From JAWWOW01 sp033851265 (lineage in GTDB: Bacteria > Actinomycetota > Actinomycetes > JAWWOW01), in NCBI GenBank assembly GCA_033851265.1, contig JAWWOW010000006.1:1-64000 (forward strand): a stretch of 64,000 bases of DNA, in the 5' to 3' direction. Made by a program: the position numbers and the translations under genes. Shown one piece after another: positions 27,299 through 35,200 of the stretch (position 1 is the stretch's first letter; each line of letters opens with the position of its first letter). Below the pieces are notes generated by a model. It did not search any database. It was given only the letters and a program-made list of their open reading frames with translations, and was not told where the DNA came from.

Positions 27299-28131
27299 GT
27301 CATCGACACCACGCGCGCGGCAATGCGGTCCATCCACGCGAGCCCAGCGACGTCGAGCAGCACCGCAACCCACAGGCACCCGGCACCGGCGGGGGTGTGC
27401 AGGAGGAAGTGACCTGGCGCGGCGCCGATAGCGGCGCCGAGCGCGAGACCGAGCAACGGAAGGAGGGCCAGCAGCCGACCTGTTGCCCGTGCGCCGGCTA
27501 GTTGCGCGTCGACCTGCCGCCGCAGGTGAACGGCCGCGCGCAGCCCAGCACCGAGTCGTTGCAAGCCCGCGGCAAGTCCGGCACCCACGTCACCACTGAC
27601 CGACCAACAGGCGGCCACCTGGCCAAGCGCGTCGGCCCCGGGCGCACCCGCGGCCGACCGCAAGGCCCCCGGCACGTCACCACCCAGCTCCGCAACCGAC
27701 ACCACAGGCGCGCACAGGTTGACCAGAGCTTGCGTGGCTGTCTCTGTCGCGGCGGCCAGAGCGCGCGCCGGAGTCTGGCCAGCGCGCAGCTCGGCGGCCA
27801 TGGCTGTACAGAGCTCCGGCACCGCGGCCCGAACATGGTCCGCGCGCTGGCGATGGCGCGCGCCGAGTGCTCGGCGTACCACCTCCGCGGTGATCACTCC
27901 TGCGGGCACCGCTGCGGCAGCCGAAAGGAACATCGCGATCGCCCCGACGATGACGCCAGCGACGAGAGCGACCCGCAGGAGCGGGGCGTTGAGGGTGCGC
28001 CGAATCCGCTGCATCGCTGCAACCGACGTCTCGGCGGTCCGCAGCCGATGGACGCGCCGAGCGGCGTCCGCCCCCGGCAAGAACCCACCCGCCGCGGCCG
28101 CCGCGACAACGGCGCAACCGAAGGCGGTCAT
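27295..28131 (-). CDS. tadB: Tad inner-membrane platform protein TadB (T2SF family)
   Basis: 278 residues with ATG 28131 overlapping the tadA stop (ATGA). N-terminal helices, then the T2SF core (VPELCTAMAAELRAGQTPAR, LCAPVVSVAELGGDVPGAL) and two C-terminal helices (LLALLPLLGLALGAAIGAAPG). Pairs with TadC in the Tad apparatus and contacts the TadA ATPase. Confidence 0.9.
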   Translation of the reverse strand: MTAFGCAVVAAAAAGGFLPGADAARRVHRLRTAETSVAAMQRIRRTLNAPLLRVALVAGVIVGAIAMFLSAAAAVPAGVITAEVVRRALGARHRQRADHVRAAVPELCTAMAAELRAGQTPARALAAATETATQALVNLCAPVVSVAELGGDVPGALRSAAGAPGADALGQVAACWSVSGDVGAGLAAGLQRLGAGLRAAVHLRRQVDAQLAGARATGRLLALLPLLGLALGAAIGAAPGHFLLHTPAGAGCLWVAVLLDVAGLAWMDRIAARVVSMT

Positions 28132-29336
28132 GGCTCGATGGCGCTGAGCACGGTTGGTGATGCGCCGGCCACAGCGAGCCGCTCGCGCAGGATCGGGGCG
28201 CCTGGTCCGACGGACACACCGCTCGGGTCAACAACCAACGCGGGTAGGACGCGCACCGTCCCCGAGGCACTCGGCACGCACACACCGATGGACGACACCC
28301 GGCGGCCGTCTCGGTCACGCACGATGTGGAGGACCGCGTCGAGTGCAGCCGCCAGTTGACTATGCAAAGCGAGCCGACCGGTGCCGCCCATCGCTGCCAG
28401 CGCTTCAAGCCGGGCGGGCACATCCTCGGGCCGATTCGCATGGATCGTGCCGCATCCACCGTCGTGTCCGGTGTTGAGCGCCGCCAGCAGATCGACGGCC
28501 TCTCCGCCGCGCACTTCGCCGACGACGAGACGATCCGGGCGCATCCGCAACGCCTGCCGAACGAGATCGCGCAAGGTCACCGCGCCCGCACCTTCGAGAT
28601 TGGGCGGTCGCGCCTCCAGGCGTACGACGTGGGGGTGTTCCGGACGCAACTCGGCCGAGTCCTCGACGAGCACCAGTCGCTCGTCAGAGTCGGCTAGACC
28701 GAGCAGCGTCGACAGCAACGTGGTCTTGCCGGCACCGGTGCCACCGCTGACGAGAAACGCCAATCGGGCGCTGACGACGGCGCGCAACGCGCGATCGACG
28801 GTGGGGTGGATCGCGCCGACCGTGAGCAGCTGCGCCATCGTGAACGCACGTCGCGGCGGCACCCGCAACGAAACACAGGCGCCGTCGGGCGCGATGGGCG
28901 GCAGCACCGCGTGCAGCCGGACTCCGCCGGGCAGTCGCGCGTCGACGTACGGCGCGGCGGCATCGAGACGACGTCCGGCTTGTGCGGCCAGCCGACGAGC
29001 GAGGCGTTCCACGGCAGCCTCGTCGGCGAACCGAACACCGGCACGTTCGAGGCCGTGACCACGGTCGACCCAGACGGCGTCGGGTCCGTTGACGAGAACG
29101 TCGGTCACACCATCGTCGGCGAGAAGCGGCGCGAGGGGGCCGGCCCCGGACAGCTCGCGACCCAACGCCGTGACGACGGCGAGCACCTCCACGTCACCGC
29201 GGATGCCACCTTCGGATCGAAGCGCCGCTGCGACCCGGTCGGCGGTCGGCGGCTCGCCAGCTCGCGCAAGCCGCCACCTCACCCGCTCGACGAGAGCGGG
29301 GTCCGGTGGCTGCGTGAGCAAACCCTCCGGTGTCAC
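28128..29336 (-). CDS. tadA: Tad/CpaF secretion ATPase TadA
   Basis: 402-residue hexameric ATPase powering Flp pilus assembly. GTG 29336 was chosen because it overlaps the ssd stop (GTGA). Walker A GGTGAGKTTLLSTLLG, Asp box LVLVEDSAELRPEHPHVVRL, Walker B-like RLVVGEVRGGEAVDLL and His box GHDGGCGTIHANRPEDV are all intact. Only one ATPase gene is present, so retraction would need another. Confidence 0.94.
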   Translation of the reverse strand: MTPEGLLTQPPDPALVERVRWRLARAGEPPTADRVAAALRSEGGIRGDVEVLAVVTALGRELSGAGPLAPLLADDGVTDVLVNGPDAVWVDRGHGLERAGVRFADEAAVERLARRLAAQAGRRLDAAAPYVDARLPGGVRLHAVLPPIAPDGACVSLRVPPRRAFTMAQLLTVGAIHPTVDRALRAVVSARLAFLVSGGTGAGKTTLLSTLLGLADSDERLVLVEDSAELRPEHPHVVRLEARPPNLEGAGAVTLRDLVRQALRMRPDRLVVGEVRGGEAVDLLAALNTGHDGGCGTIHANRPEDVPARLEALAAMGGTGRLALHSQLAAALDAVLHIVRDRDGRRVSSIGVCVPSASGTVRVLPALVVDPSGVSVGPGAPILRERLAVAGASPTVLSAIEP

Positions 29337-30436
29337 GCGGCCGCGGACCGACCGGTGTCGGGCAGCACCTGCTCGAGCAGCTGCATGCAGAACGTCGCCA
29401 ACGGGCCGCGTCCGCCCCGGGCTGGTGGGACACCGCGCTCGAGCACGACGGCGATGTTGGGTTCGGCGCGCAGGTCCGCAGCAAGCGGCAGACCGAGGCA
29501 CCCGGCCACTGTTTGGGCCGGCAACTTCGACGGGGATGGCCCGCGCACAACGACCCGCATGTCCGCCGCGACCATCCCGGCTGCAGCGACAACCCGAGCA
29601 GCTGCCGCGGTCGCCCGGATCTCGGCGGGTACGACGAGCAGCGTCAGGTCGGCGCGATCAAGGACGATGCGCCCCGGGTCATCGAGTCGGCGCGGCAGGT
29701 CAACAACGACAACGTCATTGACGCGGCAGCCGGCATCGAGGACCGCGCGCATCGCGGACTCGGACAGCTCGAATGGGTCCGCGCGATCGAACGACAACAC
29801 GGACAGGTCGCAAAGTTTCGGCAGCGCCTCCTGAAGTGCGGCCGCACTCACCCGGCCGCGGGTATCCGCAAGCCCTGACCAACGCAGGCCTCGTGCGTCT
29901 TCGCCGCCGAGGACGAGATCGACGCCGCCACCGAGTGGGTCGGCGTCGACGAGCAAGGTGCGGTGGCCGCGACGGCGCGCGCTCATCGACAGTGCCACGG
30001 CCAGCGTCGTCGCGCCCGCTCCCCCGCGGCCGCCGATGACACCGACGACGAACGCCGCAGACCCGTCACCTTCCAACGCGTCGGCAATCCGGCGCACAAG
30101 CCAGTCGTCGGCGTCACGAAGGAAGACCACTTCCTCGGCGCCGAGCTTCATCCCGCGCGCGTAGATTCCGGCGTCGTCGAGGTCGGACCCGATGAGGACG
30201 ACGCCATCGCGCCGGCGGAGATCAGCTGCTCCGGCCTCCATCGCGACGTCGTCACCGATCAGCACCAGCGGCGCGCGCAGCCACAGCGGGCGGGCGGCCA
30301 CCGCGTCGATAGCCACATCAGCCTCGCCACCCGCAGCGGCGACCAACCGAACGACCTCATCGAGTAGCGCGCGGGAGCCGGTGACGACGAGTGGGCGGGC
30401 CGGGCGCCCGCCGATGTAGGGCTCGGAAACGTGCAT
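29333..30436 (-). CDS. ssd: Ssd/CpaE-like MinD-family protein of the Tad locus
   Basis: 367 residues starting with ATG 30436 after GGGAGG. A receiver-like N-terminal half (about 1-125) is followed by a MinD/ParA fold. The P-loop reads GGRGGAGATTLAVAL: both signature lysines of MinD ATPases are absent, as in mycobacterial Ssd (septum site-determining protein). DADPLGGGVDLVLGGED is the switch I-like region. CpaE proteins place Tad pili at the cell pole; Ssd has been linked to septation in mycobacteria. First gene of the Tad operon. Confidence 0.9.
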   Translation of the reverse strand: MHVSEPYIGGRPARPLVVTGSRALLDEVVRLVAAAGGEADVAIDAVAARPLWLRAPLVLIGDDVAMEAGAADLRRRDGVVLIGSDLDDAGIYARGMKLGAEEVVFLRDADDWLVRRIADALEGDGSAAFVVGVIGGRGGAGATTLAVALSMSARRRGHRTLLVDADPLGGGVDLVLGGEDARGLRWSGLADTRGRVSAAALQEALPKLCDLSVLSFDRADPFELSESAMRAVLDAGCRVNDVVVVDLPRRLDDPGRIVLDRADLTLLVVPAEIRATAAAARVVAAAGMVAADMRVVVRGPSPSKLPAQTVAGCLGLPLAADLRAEPNIAVVLERGVPPARGGRGPLATFCMQLLEQVLPDTGRSAAA

Positions 30437-30773
30437 AGGACCTCCCGGGGCGGATGCGGTCCCTCACGGTCGTACGTCGGGGACGTGCGCGGAGCGGGAA
30501 CGCCGTCCGCTGGGGACGACCGGAAGGCCGGGCGAGACACTGCTGTGGACAAGCGGAAGGATCCGCGCCCGGACAGAGGACGACCCCCGCCGGGGGGGTA
30601 GCGGGGGTCGTCGCGGGGGTCCGGTCCAGGGGGGGTTGGACCGTGCCCCGGCTTCGGGGGGCGTGACAAACGCCAATAAGGCTGTCGCGAGCCTACATAT
30701 CCCTCCGCCTCGGTTCTAACCCCGATCGGGGGAAATTTTCCGGAGCGTTCATCTCGACGCCTATCCTCGCTGC
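30437..30773. other. 337-bp divergent intergenic region with G-tracts and hairpins
   Basis: No gene seen; must hold the promoters of ssd (minus) and the HAD gene (plus). At 30579-30612, 12 bases (GACGACCCCCGC) pair perfectly with GCGGGGGTCGTC around a 10-base loop. A second hairpin pairs CGGTCCA (30622-30628) with TGGACCG (30637-30643), and a third, CCCCG/CGGGG, lies at about 30646-30659. Between 30592 and 30635 the plus strand has four runs of five or more G, which could form a G-quadruplex. The far right part is AT-richer (AATAAGGCTGTCGC) and could be a promoter. Confidence 0.6.
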
Positions 30774-31616
30774 GTGGACCGCAATGGCTCGGCGCCCGGG
30801 CGGCGCGGGCCAGCCACAGGCACGGTCGCGGCGTTCTTCGACCTCGACAAGACAATCATCGCCAAGTCGAGCACGCTCGCCTTCTCGCGACAGTTCTATG
30901 AGGGCGGCCTCATCACCCGTCGCGCAATGCTCAAGAGCACTTACGCACAGTTCGTCTTCCTCGCCGGCGGTGCCGGACACGACGAGATGGACAAGATGCG
31001 GAACTACATGCAGCACCTGGTGGCTGGGTGGGATGTGCAAACCGTGCGCGACATCGTCGCCGAGACGTTGCACGACCTGATCGACCCACTGATCTATGAA
31101 GAGGCCGCCTCGCTGATCGACGAGCATCATCGCGCGGGGCGCGACGTCGTCATCGTGTCCAGCAGCGGCGAAGAGGTCGTCGTTCCAATCGGTGAGCTGC
31201 TGGGTGCCGACTCCGTCGTCGCCACGAAGATGGTCGTCGAGGACGGGCGTTACACCGGCGACATCGCGTTCTACGCGTACGCCGAGAACAAGGCGAAGGC
31301 GATCCGCGGGCTGGCCGAGGAGATGGGCTACGACCTCGCCGCGAGCTACGCCTACAGCGACTCGATCACCGATGTACCGATGCTGGAAACGGTCGGTCAC
31401 CCCAGTGTCGTCAACCCTGACCGTGCGTTGCGCAAGGAAGCGCACGCGCGCGGCTGGGAGGTGCTGGAGTTCCAGAAACCGGTCTCGCTGCGCACGCGCA
31501 CGTCGTTGCCGACGCCCACCGGACCGGTTGTCGCCGGCATGGCTGTGGGCGCGAGTGTCGCAGCGGCCGGGTGGTACCTATATGCCCGACATCGGGCCGG
31601 ACGGGCTACCGGATAA
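30774..31616 (+). CDS. HAD-IB family phosphatase (SerB-like fold)
   Basis: 280 residues. Motif I is FFDLDKTIIAKSS (nucleophile and acid Asp), motif II IVSSSGEEVV, motif III lysine in AENKAKAI, motif IV YSDSITDVPML. It is the HAD-IB type often misnamed phosphoserine phosphatase; the substrate is unknown. A C-terminal hydrophobic helix (GPVVAGMAVGASVAAAGWYLY) may anchor it to the membrane. GTG 30774 has no clear ribosome site. Mycobacteria carry the same gene directly beside ssd. Confidence 0.9.
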   Translation: MDRNGSAPGRRGPATGTVAAFFDLDKTIIAKSSTLAFSRQFYEGGLITRRAMLKSTYAQFVFLAGGAGHDEMDKMRNYMQHLVAGWDVQTVRDIVAETLHDLIDPLIYEEAASLIDEHHRAGRDVVIVSSSGEEVVVPIGELLGADSVVATKMVVEDGRYTGDIAFYAYAENKAKAIRGLAEEMGYDLAASYAYSDSITDVPMLETVGHPSVVNPDRALRKEAHARGWEVLEFQKPVSLRTRTSLPTPTGPVVAGMAVGASVAAAGWYLYARHRAGRATG

Positions 31617-31880
31617 CTGACAATTCCGGGGGCTTCCCATCGCGTCCGCAGCGGCGTACAAAGGGCTCACGGACTCCGGAGTTCGCGGTAAGGGCGGTTG
31701 TCCCCCCGAGCATCAGAGACCGGCACGGAACCCGGGCACCCACGCGCGTCCAGCCGCGAGAGGCACGTCGAGCAGGCTTGACCTGGGACGACGAAGTAGA
31801 GGTGCACGCTTGGTAACCCGGTGACCGTGGCTTCGGCGGCGTCTCGCTCCGGTGAGGCGCCGCTGTCGTTGTCTAGTGAG

Positions 31881-32687
31881 TCACCGCGCCAATGCTTCGC
31901 ACACGGCCGATCCCTCGCGTGCGCCGAGAACGATGGCGTCGCAGCAGTGCACGACCCACGCACCAACGTCACTGGGTTCACCGGTCAGGTAACCAGCCGC
32001 GGCGTCGATGTAGGCAACTCGCTCCTCGAGATGGCCGACCTCGGGCACTGTCAGTCCGTCGGGGTCAAGACCGCGAGTGCGCAGCACAAGACGGCTCGCT
32101 GCACGAGCCACCACGCCATTTGCGCGCGCGAACGGCCGCACCGCGAGCACCTCGCCGTGCACGACAGCAGCGAGCACAGCTGCCGGCGTCGCCTCCGACG
32201 TCATCAACAACTCGGTCAGTGCGTCGAGCCGGGCGCCAACCATCCCCGCCGGAGGCGCCGGCCCGAGCTCGTCAAGCGCGTCGGCTGCGACGGCATCCGC
32301 GTGCCGCGGCCGACCGAGATCTTCGTCGTCGACGAGCCCGGCGGCGGCGAGTGCGTGCAGCCGCGCGAACACTTGCCGAGGGGCGCGCTGGAACGCGTTG
32401 CCGAGCTCGTTCACCCCGGCAGCCGCGCGCAGTGCGCCGTACACAACTGGCGCTCCGGCTCGTCGTCGGCGGTCGACCGCGCGGACCTCCTCCAACGTCC
32501 AGACGACGCCGTCGAGAGCGGCTGATGCACGCGCAGCTCGCAGGGTGGACTCGGCGGCGACATCGGCTTTGCGCCGACGCAGGATGTTGTGGGCACGCAA
32601 CCGATCGACAGCCTCGCGAGCATTTTCGACTGCGTTGACGACCTCGGCACGAGTCGAGATCGACGCCAACGGGTCTTCGGTGGCCAC
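31881..32687 (-). CDS. degenerate Fic/DOC-like protein
   Basis: 268-residue soluble helical protein matching the conserved gene after the HAD phosphatase in mycobacteria (sometimes called oxidoreductase). The stretch VHGEVLAVRPFARANGVVARA has the layout of the Fic core HPFx(D/E)GNGRxxR, but the catalytic His is Arg, the acidic residue is missing and the final GNGR is ANGV. Near residue 56, ARASAALDGV resembles the inhibitory helix (S/T)xxxE(G/N) of Fic enzymes with Asp for Glu. It is thus probably a non-AMPylating Fic fold; function unknown. Confidence 0.72.
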   Translation of the reverse strand: MATEDPLASISTRAEVVNAVENAREAVDRLRAHNILRRRKADVAAESTLRAARASAALDGVVWTLEEVRAVDRRRRAGAPVVYGALRAAAGVNELGNAFQRAPRQVFARLHALAAAGLVDDEDLGRPRHADAVAADALDELGPAPPAGMVGARLDALTELLMTSEATPAAVLAAVVHGEVLAVRPFARANGVVARAASRLVLRTRGLDPDGLTVPEVGHLEERVAYIDAAAGYLTGEPSDVGAWVVHCCDAIVLGAREGSAVCEALAR

Positions 32688-32828
32688 CCACGAAGGCTAA
32701 CGATCACCTGGCGGCTGACTAGGGCCATGATTGCGCTCGACTCGCACCACGAAGGGAGTGCAGCACCGCTCCGCTTGACGAAGAGTGGCTCGAGACATGG
32801 CAGGGTACGGCGACCGCGAGGAGGTCCA

Positions 32829-33263
32829 ATGACCGAGACGGTGCAGCCCGGTGGGCGGCCGATTGACGAGCAGAGTCTGGGTGAGCTCGTCGCAACGATG
32901 ACTCGTGACCTCTCCGTTCTCGTGAACAAGGAGATCGAGCTCGCGAAAGCCGAGATCAGCGAGGACGTCAAGCGCGCCGGGCTGGGCGCCGGGTTCCTCG
33001 GCGGTGGCGGCTTCCTTGCCTACTTCGGCACGTTGTTCGGCTCTGTTGCTGCAGCGTTCGGCATTCACGCGCTCGGACTCGGTCTGGGGTGGAGCTTCTT
33101 GATCGTCGCCGGGGCTTACTTCGCCCTCGCCGCCGTCCTGGCGATGTTGGGCGTGAAGAGTTTCACCAGTGTCGGTCCACCGCGGCGCACGATCGAGACC
33201 GTCAAGGACGATCTCGCCTGGGCTCGGCATCCTCGCCACGACCCCGGTTCGGCAGGAAGCTGA
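32829..33263 (+). CDS. phage holin superfamily-like small membrane protein
   Basis: 144 residues with ATG 32829 after GAGGAGG. N-terminal amphipathic part (LGELVATMTRDLSVLVNKEI) ends in a helix of charged residues, then two membrane segments (GFLGGGGFLAYFGTLFGSVAAAF and WSFLIVAGAYFALAAVLAML) and a short basic tail. This is the actinobacterial 'putative holin, superfamily III' type found next to the alpha/beta hydrolase in mycobacteria. Despite the name there is no phage context and no sign of lytic function. Confidence 0.82.
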   Translation: MTETVQPGGRPIDEQSLGELVATMTRDLSVLVNKEIELAKAEISEDVKRAGLGAGFLGGGGFLAYFGTLFGSVAAAFGIHALGLGLGWSFLIVAGAYFALAAVLAMLGVKSFTSVGPPRRTIETVKDDLAWARHPRHDPGSAGS

Positions 33264-33293
33264 CCACCTCGATAGTTGTGACACGCTGCCGAC

Positions 33294-34196
33294 ATGGACG
33301 AGGCGTCGGTCGTTCTCGTCGACGGTCCGTGGAGCCACCGCGATGTGCGCGCCGGTGGGTACCGCTTCCACGTTGCCGAGATGGGCAGCGGTCCGCTCGT
33401 AATCCTGCTGCACGGCTTTCCTGAGTACTGGTGGTGCTGGCGCCACCAACTGGCTGGTCTCGCTGATGCGGGTTTGCGCGCGGTCGCACCGGATTTGCGC
33501 GGGTACGGCGCGAGCGACAAACCGCCGCGTGGATACGACCTTCCAACGTTGGCGAGTGATGTCGCCGGACTGGTTCAAGGGCTCGGTGAACGCGACGCCG
33601 TCATCGTTGGTCACGGCTGGGGCGGCCTCATCGCCTGGACGACAGCAGTGCTGCACCCGCAGGTCGTACGCAAACTGATTGTCATCGGTGCTCCGCACCC
33701 CTTACGTCTGCGCACGATGATGACGAGGAACGCGAAACAGATGCGCGCGTTGGGCCACGCGATGAGTTTCCAACTGCCGTGGACACCAGAGCGGCGACTG
33801 GTGCGCGACGACGGCGCATTCGTCGCCGAGCTGTTCCACGAGTGGGGCGCACCTGGGTGGCGAGACCAGGAGAACGAACGGTTCTGTCGGGCCGCGATAC
33901 AGATCCCCGGCGTCGCGCACTGCTCACTGGAGTACTACCGATGGGCGGTGCGCTCGCTCATCAGACCGGACGGAGTGCGTTACGCCCGCCGGATGTCCAC
34001 GCCGGTCAACGCACCGACGTTGCAGCTGCACGGTGCTCTCGACCGGTGTGTCCTGCCCCGCACGGCGCGCAAATCCGATGCCTTCGTCGATGCGCCGTAC
34101 TCATTCCACGAGATTCCCGACGTCGGCCACTTCCCGCATCTCGAGACGCCCGGCTTGGTAACGGCAGAAGTCATGCACTGGGCAACGACGCAATGA
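33294..34196 (+). CDS. alpha/beta-hydrolase, epoxide-hydrolase-like, atypical nucleophile elbow
   Basis: 300 residues. Oxyanion segment HGFPEYWWCWRHQL is that of epoxide hydrolases and haloalkane dehalogenases, and the C-terminal catalytic His is in DVGHFPHLETP. The nucleophile elbow, however, reads VIVGHGWGG: Gly occupies the position of the usual Asp (GHDWGG). Positionally it matches mycobacterial EphE. It may not be an epoxide hydrolase at all. Overlaps the DUF309 gene by 4 bp (ATGA). Confidence 0.87.
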   Translation: MDEASVVLVDGPWSHRDVRAGGYRFHVAEMGSGPLVILLHGFPEYWWCWRHQLAGLADAGLRAVAPDLRGYGASDKPPRGYDLPTLASDVAGLVQGLGERDAVIVGHGWGGLIAWTTAVLHPQVVRKLIVIGAPHPLRLRTMMTRNAKQMRALGHAMSFQLPWTPERRLVRDDGAFVAELFHEWGAPGWRDQENERFCRAAIQIPGVAHCSLEYYRWAVRSLIRPDGVRYARRMSTPVNAPTLQLHGALDRCVLPRTARKSDAFVDAPYSFHEIPDVGHFPHLETPGLVTAEVMHWATTQ

Positions 34197-34657
34197 CGAC
34201 CGATCGTGACCGCGACGACCGCGGTCGAGCTCGGAACGCACGGCCACGTGACTCGACAGGGCGGCTGTTACCGGCCGACGCGGACGGCGTCGCGCCGATC
34301 GACGAGGTCACCCGCAGTCCGGCCGAAGCACTAGCGCTTGCCGAAGATCTCATCAACGAAGGCCGACCGTTCGCCGCACATGAAGTGCTCGAGGGCCCGT
34401 GGAAACAAGCCCCGGAGGAGGAGCGCGACTTCTGGCAGGGGCTGGCACAGATCGCCGTCGGCCTCACCCATGCCCAACGCGGCAATGCGAGTGGAGCCGT
34501 TGCTTTGCTCGAACGCGCGGGCGACCGACTGGCCGGCTATGCCGGCACGAGACGCCACGGTGTGGATGTCGACGGTGTCCGCCGGCAGGCGCGTGAATTT
34601 TCCGAACAGATCGAGCAGCATGGTCTGCCGATCCCCGTGCACATCACCTGGCGTTAG
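34193..34657 (+). CDS. DUF309 domain protein
   Basis: 154 residues. The first 45 are Arg/Asp-rich and look disordered; the rest is the all-helical DUF309 fold with its signature FAAHEVLEGPWKQAPEEERDFWQGLAQIAVGL. The His-Glu pair and the Trp are the conserved residues of the family. Function not established. ATG 34193 overlaps the hydrolase stop, so the two are translationally coupled; its stop overlaps the convergent gene end. Confidence 0.88.
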   Translation: MTTDRDRDDRGRARNARPRDSTGRLLPADADGVAPIDEVTRSPAEALALAEDLINEGRPFAAHEVLEGPWKQAPEEERDFWQGLAQIAVGLTHAQRGNASGAVALLERAGDRLAGYAGTRRHGVDVDGVRRQAREFSEQIEQHGLPIPVHITWR

Positions 34658-35085
34658 GCGGCGCGGGAGCGACCTTCCGCGGCGGCCGCGAGATTGTCGA
34701 GGAACGTTGGCGCCCCGCGCGCGAGCGTCGTCTGCAGTGCCTCGGCATTGTCCGCGACGTGCAGCACGAGGTGAGCGAGCGTCGCGCCCGGCTCATCGTC
34801 GGCAGCCGGCGCGTAAGCCAACGTCAGCTCGCCGTCGCACGGCGGCAACCCGGGTGCGACAAAGGTGAACCGGATGACGAACGCCGTTGGCGTGCGCTGC
34901 GGCGGCAGCGCGCGCACCAGGACGGTCTCGGCGAACCCGTGGACCGTAACGCGGGTGTGATCGCCCGGGTCGGAGGAAACCAACGACACCCCCGGCCATA
35001 GCTCGGCCGCCGCGGGCGCCGCCAGGAGCAGTACGCCGCTTGTCGGGTCGGCAGCGATTCTGCGTTCGAGCTCGATGCTGGGCAC
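34654..35085 (-). CDS. conserved protein of unknown function
   Basis: 143 residues, soluble. Alternating hydrophobic strands (TVLVRALPPQRTPTAFVIRF, DGELTLAYAPA) followed by a C-terminal helical segment (ALQTTLARGAPTFLDNLAAA) would fit a START/SRPBCC-like fold, but I cannot identify the family. It is convergent with the DUF309 gene (4-bp overlap) and 115 bp from marP, which lies upstream on the same strand. A ribosome site (GGAGG-like, from CACCTCCGG) precedes ATG 35085. Confidence 0.6.
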   Translation of the reverse strand: MPSIELERRIAADPTSGVLLLAAPAAAELWPGVSLVSSDPGDHTRVTVHGFAETVLVRALPPQRTPTAFVIRFTFVAPGLPPCDGELTLAYAPAADDEPGATLAHLVLHVADNAEALQTTLARGAPTFLDNLAAAAEGRSRAA

Positions 35086-35200
35086 GCCTTCACCTCCGGA
35101 TCGCGGATGCGCTCGGCTTCTAGTGCGCTTGCAATCGTAAGCGGTCTGCTAGCGGTCGCTGCCACGGGGTGGTGTGGCGTTTGTCAACCGCTCCAAGCCG

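Noticed and set aside
31667..31981. 104-codon minus-strand frame containing CSTCLSRLDARGC
   Set aside because: Cys pair looked redoxin-like, but the frame overlaps the Fic-like gene, has no ribosome site and no other family feature. The 264-bp gap between the two convergent genes holds no gene I can support.
32829..33263. Prophage remnant because of a holin-like protein
   Set aside because: The holin superfamily match is a general small-membrane-protein similarity; flanking genes are chromosomal core genes, and no other phage gene is present.
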